From positions 1 to 36,067 of the IMG/VR virus record IMGVR_UViG_3300047157_000109: 36,067 bases of DNA. One strand, given 5' to 3'. Shown here piece by piece: positions 1 to 7,600 of the stretch. The position numbers and the translations under genes are program-made. Within the stretch, counting starts at the first letter, position 1. Each line of letters begins with the position of its first letter. The notes beneath the pieces were generated by a model. It made no database searches. It worked only from the letters and a program-made list of their open reading frames with translations, and had not been told where the DNA came from. The stretch is from a virus.

Positions 1-298
1 AATCAGCAACTACATCTCAACTGATTTTGTCACTGGCAAGCCTGTTGAGAACGGCAAGATTGGTTCTCTGTACGGCGTAGACATTTTTGTTTCTACTAAC
101 CTGCCTACTGAGAACACTGACGAAAAAGCCGCTCTTCTCATGCACAAAGATGCTATGGTCTTTGCTGAGCAAGTAGGCGTGCGTGTACAGACTCAATACA
201 AGCAAGAGTACCTCGCAGACTTGATGACTGCTGACACTCTGTACGGTGTTAAGACTTACCGCCCAGAAGCCGGTGTGGCACTTCACTGCGCTATCTAA
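1..298 (+). CDS. Major capsid protein, C-terminal part (gene cut by the window edge)
   Basis: This is the last 98 codons of the major capsid protein. Codons begin at base 2 and the stop is TAA at 296-298. Base 1 completes a glycine codon with the last two bases of the window, so the gene joins exactly with the 5' part at 35496-36067 and gives a 289-residue protein. The text has the usual late capsid pattern: a segment with VTGKPVENGKIGSLYGV, then the beta-rich core, ending in a short tail. That the fold is HK97-type is known for tailed-phage capsids in general and was not tested here. A hairpin follows 15 bases after the stop, before the tail fibre gene. Confidence 0.93.
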   Translation, partial: ISNYISTDFVTGKPVENGKIGSLYGVDIFVSTNLPTENTDEKAALLMHKDAMVFAEQVGVRVQTQYKQEYLADLMTADTLYGVKTYRPEAGVALHCAI

Positions 299-312
299 GT
301 AGCAGACTAACA

Positions 313-330
313 GGGGGCCTTCGGGTCCCC
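313..330 (+). terminator. Hairpin with TTCG loop after the capsid gene, probable partial terminator
   Basis: GGGGGCC at 313-319 pairs with GGTCCCC at 324-330 (one G-T pair) around a TTCG loop. This is a very stable stem placed just after the capsid stop. The following bases are TTCCCTCATT, a poor T-tract, so it probably attenuates transcription or protects the 3' end of capsid mRNA rather than stopping all transcription into the fibre gene. Confidence 0.6.
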
Positions 331-365
331 TTCCCTCATTCCTCTCACCCGCATAGGTTATCAAC

Positions 366-3300
366 ATGGCAACAATTAAGCTAAAAAACGGCTCAGGCGC
401 GCCCCTCGCCACTGACTTAGTGCAGGGTGAACCCGCCCTCGATTTAACTAATAAGCGACTGTATACAGAAGATACACTAGGCGCTGTAATCGAAGTAGGC
501 GTAAACCCCACAGAATTAAACGTAACTAACAACATCACTGTAGGTGGTACTGTAGACGGGCGCGACATCGCGACTGACGGTACTAAGCTGGACGGTGTAG
601 AAGCAGGCGCTACTGCTGACCAGACTGCCTCAGAGATTCGCACACTGGTTGAGTCTGCCACTGACTCCAATGTATTTACAGATGCTGACCATATAAAGTT
701 AGACGGCATAGAAGCAAGTGCTACTGCTGACCAAACAGCCGCAGAGATTCGTACACTAGTTGAATCAGCTACCGACTCCAATGTTTTTACTGACGCAGAC
801 CACACAAAGCTAGATGGCATTGAGGCTAGTGCTACAGCAGATCAGACAGATGCTGAGATTAGAGCCGCAGTAGAAGCCGCTACAGACTCCAATGTATTTA
901 CCGATGCTGACCATAGTAAGCTAGACGGTATTGAAGCCTTAGCAGACGTAACAGACACAGCTAACGTCACAGCCGCTGGCGCCTTGATGGACTCAGAGTT
1001 AACGAGCGAAGCTTCAGTCAAGGCTTTGAACCAAGGTGTAGCTACTACTGATAGCCCAACCTTTGCCGCTGTTACTGTCAACGGTAACGTAGAGTTTGAT
1101 GGGCTGTCTGGTACAGGCGCTGTCACAGTCACAGACATCCTTGACCAAGACGACATGTCTAGCAACAGTGCTACTGCATTGGCTACTCAACAGTCGATCA
1201 AAGCGTATGTTGATACTACTGTAGCGGCAACTAACGAACTCGTAGAAGACACTACGCCACAACTGGGTGGTGATCTTGCGTCTAATGGCAATGACATTCT
1301 GTTTGCTGACAACGACAAGGCTATCTTCGGTGCTGGCTCTGACCTACAGATTTTTCATGATGGTAGCAATAGTTATATTAAAGATGCAGGATCTGGCGGA
1401 TTACGTTTATCAACAAACCAATTTAGAGTTTATAACGCGGCTACAGATGAGTTGAGTATAAACGCAGTTGAAAACGGTACTGTAGAGCTTTATTACGATA
1501 ATACTAAGAAACTAGCCACCACCTCCACAGGCATCGACGTAACGGGGACTGTTGTAAGCGACGGCCTTACGATAAGTGCGCAAGACCGAATCTATTTAGA
1601 CGGCGGCAGTAACACATACATTCAAGAATCAGCGGCTGATGACCTTAGATTTTTTGTCGGAGGCTCACAGGCTGTTCGAGTGCGGCCTAGTGGAACAACT
1701 ATTTTAGGGACAGTGACTGCTGATGGGCTTGATGTACAAGGCAACGTCATTATTAATAATAGTTACGCATATCAAATTGGTGGAGACAGTGCCAGTACTA
1801 GCGTAATTGGTAAAATGCACAATTCTTCAGGTGTGTTTACCTTAGCGTCTCTAGACTCTAGGCATATGAAGTTAACTACAAGTAATGCTGACCGTCTAAA
1901 AGTAGATGCCAACGGAGACATTAGCTTCTACGAGGATACGGGGACAACCGCAAAACTCACATGGTCAGCTAGTGATGAAGACCTGAAGTTTACTGACAAC
2001 TCGAAGGCCATCTTCGGTGCTGGTAGTGACCTACAGATTTATCATGATGGGTCTAATAGCCATATTAAAGATACCGCCACTGGAAATTTAAACATTTCTG
2101 GCAATGACATACAGATATTAAATGCTGCCTCAAATGAAGCTATGGCCTATTTTGCGCAGGATGGTTCTGTTACTCTGTACCACAACGGCTCAGAAAAACT
2201 AGCCACAGCCTCCACAGGCATCGACGTAACGGGGACAGTGACTGCTGATGGCTTAGAAGTAGAAGCCGCTACGCCAGTAATAGAAATTGACAGCACAACA
2301 TCGGCTAATCTTGCCACGCTTCAGTTTACTACTAGTGGCACGGTAGACAGTAAAATTACGCATCAAGCAAGTACTGGAGTCATGACTATTGACTCTGGAA
2401 GAAATGCTAGTTGGGGCGGCAAGATAGATTTTGTCACTGATACTGACACCAGAATGCGTATTAGCAACAACGGCGACATTAGCTTCTACGAAGACACTGG
2501 CACGACTGCGAAGTTGTTCTGGGATGCTTCTGCGGAGCGGTTGGGTATTGGTACTAGTTCGCCCAGTCAAGACTTAGAAATCCTTAACGGCTCGACAGGG
2601 GCAGGTATTAGATTAGCCGCTACTGGTACAGCCTATTGGGATATTGAGCGTGACTCAACTTCAGGGCATCTTACATTTACAGATGACGGAGCAGGTACAG
2701 TATTAACTGTAGGGCAAGACGGCAACGTAGGTATCGGCACTAGCAGTCCTACCTCAGTACAAGGTTTTGCCAAAGTATTAAAGTTAGAAGATTCAAGCAA
2801 CGCCTCCATTGTTGTTAGTGGTGGTTTGCATGAAGCTGAATATGCTGTTTCTTCAAGTGGCGGTTGGTTTGGTACATCGACAAACATTCCGCAACGGTTT
2901 GCAACCAACAACACAGAACGTATGCGTATCGACTCTAGCGGCAACGTAGGTATTGGTGCTACTCCAGATTCAGGATGGGGTTCTGTTTGGAAAAACCTAC
3001 AAGTAACAAATTTATCAGCACATTTTGCTAGTACTTCCACCAATACTTTTTCTGGATTGACGCATGGCGGTTATTACGACGGAACGCAATGGCGTTATAA
3101 CGCTACAGATGTAGGCGCAACATTAATACAGTCAGTTGGTAGCGCGTCTCCTTCTATGCAGTTTTATGTTGCTAATTCAGGAACCGCCGACGGTGTTATT
3201 ACTTGGACAGAAGCCATGCGTATCGACTCTAGCGGCAACTTGCTGGTTGGTACTACTACTACAAACTTCAATACAGCGGGTACAGTTTTATACGGTGCTA

Positions 3301-4037
3301 ATGGCGTGCAGATGGTAAGAAGCAACGCAACGCCGTTAAATCTAAACAGAACTACATCCGATGGCGCGATTCAAGAGTTTTACAAAGACGGCACCGCAGT
3401 CGGTAGTATTGGTACCTATGATGGTGCTGATATTTATGTAGGTTCGGGCGACACAGGGATAAGGTTTGCTTCTGGAGCAGATGCAGTAATACCTGTAAGC
3501 CCAAGTTCAAGTGGTGCAATCAGAGGTAGTTCTATTGATTTAGGTTTATCAAGCATTCCTTTTAGCAACCTTTACCTGTCAGGCGTTATTTATGGTGTAC
3601 AACAAACTCTTACTCGTGACAGTGCTGCACCTTTAGAGCTTAATAGAACAACTAACGATGGTGAATTAGTCTATTTTAAGCAAGCAGGCATTGTTAGAGG
3701 CTCTATTTCCATCAGCGGCTCTGCCACTTCTTATAACACTAGTTCTGACTACCGTTTGAAAGAAAACTTAATAGCAATGTCAGGTGCTACTGAAAGGCTT
3801 AAGCAGTTAGCACCTAAGCGATTTAACTTTATTGCTGATGCCGATACAACTGTCGATGGCTTTTTAGCACACGAAGTTGCAGATGTTGTGCCTGAAGCAA
3901 TTACAGGCGCTAAGGATGCTGTAGATGATGACGGCAATGCAGTGTACCAAGGCATTGACCAATCCAAACTTGTGCCGCTACTTGTGGCAACAATCCAAGA
4001 ACTTGAGGCACGTATTGCCGCACTTGAATCTAACTAA
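366..4037 (+). CDS. Tail fibre protein with C-terminal S74 intramolecular chaperone
   Basis: A 1223-residue probable receptor-binding fibre. The N-terminus (starting MATIKLKNGSGAP) resembles the particle-binding end of many marine phage fibres. Residues about 74-190 hold three and a half 37-residue repeats beginning KLDGIEA. The middle contains fibre-type repeats such as GAGSDLQI, GIDVTGTV and MRIDSSGNVG. The last 97 residues are a Peptidase_S74 / endosialidase-type chaperone domain with the conserved SDYRLKEN at about residue 1127, followed by a leucine-rich helix ending the protein. In this family the chaperone directs trimer folding and usually cuts itself off before the Ser of the SD pair. 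No enzymatic head domain is evident. It follows the capsid gene and precedes small virion genes. Confidence 0.9.
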   Translation: MATIKLKNGSGAPLATDLVQGEPALDLTNKRLYTEDTLGAVIEVGVNPTELNVTNNITVGGTVDGRDIATDGTKLDGVEAGATADQTASEIRTLVESATDSNVFTDADHIKLDGIEASATADQTAAEIRTLVESATDSNVFTDADHTKLDGIEASATADQTDAEIRAAVEAATDSNVFTDADHSKLDGIEALADVTDTANVTAAGALMDSELTSEASVKALNQGVATTDSPTFAAVTVNGNVEFDGLSGTGAVTVTDILDQDDMSSNSATALATQQSIKAYVDTTVAATNELVEDTTPQLGGDLASNGNDILFADNDKAIFGAGSDLQIFHDGSNSYIKDAGSGGLRLSTNQFRVYNAATDELSINAVENGTVELYYDNTKKLATTSTGIDVTGTVVSDGLTISAQDRIYLDGGSNTYIQESAADDLRFFVGGSQAVRVRPSGTTILGTVTADGLDVQGNVIINNSYAYQIGGDSASTSVIGKMHNSSGVFTLASLDSRHMKLTTSNADRLKVDANGDISFYEDTGTTAKLTWSASDEDLKFTDNSKAIFGAGSDLQIYHDGSNSHIKDTATGNLNISGNDIQILNAASNEAMAYFAQDGSVTLYHNGSEKLATASTGIDVTGTVTADGLEVEAATPVIEIDSTTSANLATLQFTTSGTVDSKITHQASTGVMTIDSGRNASWGGKIDFVTDTDTRMRISNNGDISFYEDTGTTAKLFWDASAERLGIGTSSPSQDLEILNGSTGAGIRLAATGTAYWDIERDSTSGHLTFTDDGAGTVLTVGQDGNVGIGTSSPTSVQGFAKVLKLEDSSNASIVVSGGLHEAEYAVSSSGGWFGTSTNIPQRFATNNTERMRIDSSGNVGIGATPDSGWGSVWKNLQVTNLSAHFASTSTNTFSGLTHGGYYDGTQWRYNATDVGATLIQSVGSASPSMQFYVANSGTADGVITWTEAMRIDSSGNLLVGTTTTNFNTAGTVLYGANGVQMVRSNATPLNLNRTTSDGAIQEFYKDGTAVGSIGTYDGADIYVGSGDTGIRFASGADAVIPVSPSSSGAIRGSSIDLGLSSIPFSNLYLSGVIYGVQQTLTRDSAAPLELNRTTNDGELVYFKQAGIVRGSISISGSATSYNTSSDYRLKENLIAMSGATERLKQLAPKRFNFIADADTTVDGFLAHEVADVVPEAITGAKDAVDDDGNAVYQGIDQSKLVPLLVATIQELEARIAALESN
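585..955 (+). repeat. 111-bp tandem repeat inside the tail fibre gene
   Basis: Units starting at 585, 696, 807 and 918 (the last incomplete) encode 37 residues beginning KLDG and ending near FTDADH. The units differ by synonymous as well as amino-acid changes, so the repetition is old at the protein level. Such repeats lengthen the fibre shaft. Confidence 0.8.
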
Positions 4038-4048
4038 GGAGAAAACTA

Positions 4049-4354
4049 ATGGCTACATGGACTATCGCAAACCTTGAGCGTAACGTGGCAGACGGCGGTG
4101 TAACCGTTGCACACTGGCGTGTTACTCAATCTGAAACTGTTGGTGACGACACATTCACTGCATCCTCATACGGCACTGTAGGCTTTACACCTGACGCTGA
4201 TGCTGACGGCTTTGTAGCTTACGATGACCTTACTGAGTCTGCTGTACTAGCATGGGTACACGAGTCAGTTGACCAAGACGCTACTGAAACGGCACTGACA
4301 GCTAACATCGAAGCACAGAAGAACCCTGTGTCTGCTGATGGTATGCCTTGGTAG
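4049..4354 (+). CDS. Small conserved phage protein (resembles DUF7936)
   Basis: A 101-residue acidic protein preceded by AAGGAG nine bases before its ATG. The pattern (MATWT start, HWR motif, YGTVGFTPDADAD, then VLAWVH and a closing GMPW) matches a family I remember from marine phages as DUF7936, which sits near tail genes and has no assigned role. Twelve bases separate it from the fibre stop, and its own last codons overlap the next gene by seven bases. It could be a fibre accessory or assembly protein. That is inferred from position only. Confidence 0.75.
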   Translation: MATWTIANLERNVADGGVTVAHWRVTQSETVGDDTFTASSYGTVGFTPDADADGFVAYDDLTESAVLAWVHESVDQDATETALTANIEAQKNPVSADGMPW

Positions 4355-4635
4355 CCGAATCTTTTTTCCTTTACGTCCTCGTAGCCTTACAGCTCGGGGA
4401 CATTTGGACCACACAGTATGCTCTGCAAAACATTCGTGGAGCCGTGGAGAGTAACCCTATAGTCAAGAAGGCTATGGATAAGCTCGGTGTCCTCGGCGGT
4501 CTCTTCGCCATTAAGACACCCTTTATTGTCATCCTAATCTTCTACCCTCTCCCCCTATGGGCACTTGCCGCCATCACAGCACTCTACGTGTACGTCGTCG
4601 GCAACAACGCTCGAATCATCTTTAAACACCGATAG
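4348..4635 (+). CDS. Three-helix membrane protein, DUF5658-like, possible holin
   Basis: The frame is open from a TTG at 4348 overlapping the previous stop. No ATG occurs until the middle of the protein, so TTG is the likely start. The 95 residues hold about three hydrophobic segments (roughly 5-20, 48-65 and 67-88) and the pattern DIWTTQYAL followed by GAVESNP, which resembles DUF5658 membrane proteins. The end is basic. Placement among late genes would fit a holin or a membrane protein for ejection, but a clearer holin lies at 16289-16678, so the role is open. Confidence 0.7.
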   Translation: MVAESFFLYVLVALQLGDIWTTQYALQNIRGAVESNPIVKKAMDKLGVLGGLFAIKTPFIVILIFYPLPLWALAAITALYVYVVGNNARIIFKHR

Positions 4636-4644
4636 CCCCTATAA

Positions 4645-4678
4645 GGGATCTATAGTATAATAGCTTTAGATCCTTTTT
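4645..4678 (+). terminator. Probable intrinsic terminator before the giant repeat gene
   Basis: GGATCTA at 4646-4652 pairs with TAGATCC at 4667-4673, followed by TTTTT at 4674-4678. The 14-base loop is long and AT-rich and contains TATAAT at 4656-4661. No -35 box lies 16-18 bases upstream of that TATAAT, so I read the site as a terminator or attenuator rather than a promoter. Confidence 0.5.
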
Positions 4679-4695
4679 ACTTCCTTGGAGATTGC

Positions 4696-7600
4696 ATGTA
4701 CTACGTAGGCACCCAACAGTTCAGTTCCTTTGATGACGCAATGAACTACGTCAGAGCAAACGGCGGCTCCATTACTAACGAGCCTGTAGGTGACACAACT
4801 GGTATGCTAACCGGATCTTCAGGAGGCACCAAGGGTACTCCAACTGACGAACCTATCAAGCAAGCTCCTTTGGTTAACGACACAAATCCCCCTACTGCTC
4901 AAACCTTTACGTTTATTGAAGGAAGCGAAAGAGGCGGTGCAGTACAAGATTACCTATACGGTCAGCAGGCAGAACCTAGACAGGTTACAGCCGCTGAGCT
5001 AGAAGCATACTTCAGCGACCCAGAGCAAACTAACCGGCTACCAGAAGTGTTTGGCACTTTCGATAACTACCTTGCTTACATGACTGAGCGGGAGCAGTTA
5101 TTGCAGTCAGGCAATCTAACTGTTGGCGACTGGGCCGACGCAGACGCAGGCTTTAACCAAGATCAAGAGATGATCCTTGAAGGCGATGCTGACCTCACTA
5201 TCGACCCTAGCGATCCCAGCCAGAATTACGAAAACTTATTAGGGCAACAGCGTGGTGCCCAAGTCGGTGCTTACGAAAATTGGATTAACTCTGACGCTAA
5301 CCAAGCGCTCCTACAGAAGTACGGGGTACATGCTACTACGTACAGCGGATCTGGTGATAAGTTCCGGTGGAACGGCTCAGCATATGTTAAGGTACAAGAC
5401 GAAGATCACGCAGGCTTTACTGACTTCGTTAAGATGGGCATGATGATTGCCCTTGGTGCTATGTCAGCAGGGGCTCTTTCTGCCGCTGGTCTAGGTACGG
5501 TCACTTCTTCTACGCTCTCTAGCGCTATCACTCAAGCCGTTTCTACCGGCTCTATCGACCCCGCTCAACTTTTACAGTCTGCCGCTACAGCAGGCCTTAC
5601 TGGTGCTCTATCGGATGCGGTAAGTGATTTACTGCCAGAAGGTGTAGACCTCTCCAGCATCTCTACAGGGATTGAGGAGGTAGACACTGTATTGCAGACA
5701 ATGGGCATGGATGTCCTACGCCAAGGTATTATGACCGGCGAAGTGGATTTACAACAAACTCTACAGGCTGGTGTCTTCTCTGCCGCTGGTGAGTTTATTG
5801 ACTTCATCCAAGGCCAGATGGGTATTAGTGCTGAAGAGCAGGCCGCGTGGGAGGCTCGTATAGCCAACCAGACAGCCGATCAGCAGAACGCAATGATGGG
5901 CACTATTGAACAGCAGTTCGGTGAGGGTGCCCTTGCTGAGGCGCTTAACAGCATGGACGCGGAGCTGGCGCAGATGGCCTCTCAAACGCTCTCTAATATG
6001 TTTGCCGACACAAACGTAGCCTTTGTTCCAGACGACACAGGAGCATACGTAGAAGAGGTTACGGAAGACCTTACGCAGGACACTACGGCAGGTGACACCA
6101 CTGTCGATGAAGGTCCTATGAATCAGATCGACTACGGTTTAGGAGAGAATCCCCCAGAAGGCGCTACTGAGCTAGTCAACGGAGTTTACTACGACGAAAA
6201 TGGCATACCTATTGGTATCGCGTCAAATGCAACGCGAGATCAGATACTAGATCAGTTCGGAAGCGAGACTAATGCACTAGTGAACGGAGGGGGCTCTGTA
6301 GCCGCTCACCCTATCACAGAAGACGCGCTTGCTATTCTGGTAGGCGATACAATGGGTGCAGACGGTACTACGCAAAGCCTACAAGGACTCAGTGATGCTC
6401 TGGTAGGGCGGGGTCTTGTCCTAGCTAACGTCAACGGTCAGTATGTTTTAATCTCTGGTACTACTTCATCTACGGGCCTGCATAGCAGTCTCGATCAAGA
6501 TGCTTTACTGAACCTCACTCCTTCTAACGAAACCTTCATACCCCCTCCATCTTCAGATCCTAACGACGCGTTACTGGCTCCTACCGACGCTAGCGACATA
6601 TCCCAAGAGATTCAGGACCTTTTGACTAACGTAGAGAATGCGCCAGAGGTCCCTAGCCCTGATTGGGTAGTAGATGCAATCACTATCGACCCAACAGATC
6701 CCATCGTGTTTGAGCAGGATCCTATAACGACTCCTCCTGCCCCTGTAGATCCCGTAGACACCACTACAGGAGGCGAAACAGGTACGTCTACAGATACAGG
6801 CGCTGGCGTCACTACAGAACAAATTACTAACGCTGTAAACGCGGCTGTGCAAAACGCTGTTTCTAATATATCAGCAGGAGCTACTCAGGAAGAAGTCCAA
6901 ACAGCTATCGACACAGCTATCGCCGCTATTGACATCCCAGCCGGTCTAAGCGCTGAAGAAGTGCAAAACATTGTAGACACAGCTGTGGGAGGGATAACAC
7001 TTCCCGAAGGCGTATCAGCAGAGGATGTTCAAACGGCTATCGACACGGCTATGGAAGGTGTAGCCACGCAAGCAGACATAACTGCCGCTGTGGAGTCCCT
7101 TCAGGAAGAGATTGCTAACATCCCAGCAGGCGCTACAGCTGAAGAGGTACAAACAGCTATTGATACAGCTATTGCCGGCATAGAGTTCCCAGCTGGCTTG
7201 ACTAGTGAAGACGTACAAGGCATTGTAGATACAGCCATCTCAGGAATCACCTTCCCAGAGTCAGTTACTGCGGAAGAGATGTCTACAGCGATTAACGAAG
7301 CTGTTACAGGAATGGCTACGCAAGCTGACGTGGATGCTTCTATTGAGGCGGCTGTCGGGGCTTTACAGACCGACATTGCTAACATCCCAGCAGGCGCTAC
7401 AGCTGAAGAGGTACAAACAGCTATCGACACAGCCATATCGGGCATTGAGTTCCCAGCAGGTTTGACACCAGAAGACGTACAATCTGTTGTTGACAATGCT
7501 ATTGCCGGTATAGAATTTCCAGAAGGGCTGACAGCAGACGATGTAGATACGGCAATTTCCTCGGCCCTAGAAGGTGTAGCCACTACAGAAGGTGTCCAGA

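Noticed and set aside
17-820. Minus-strand open frame of 267 codons across the capsid end and tail fibre
   Set aside because: It mirrors the 37-residue fibre repeats and crosses the capsid stop and hairpin; no start signals.
4656-4661. TATAAT before the giant repeat gene
   Set aside because: No -35 box at 15-19 bases and no extended -10; it lies in the loop of a terminator-like hairpin.
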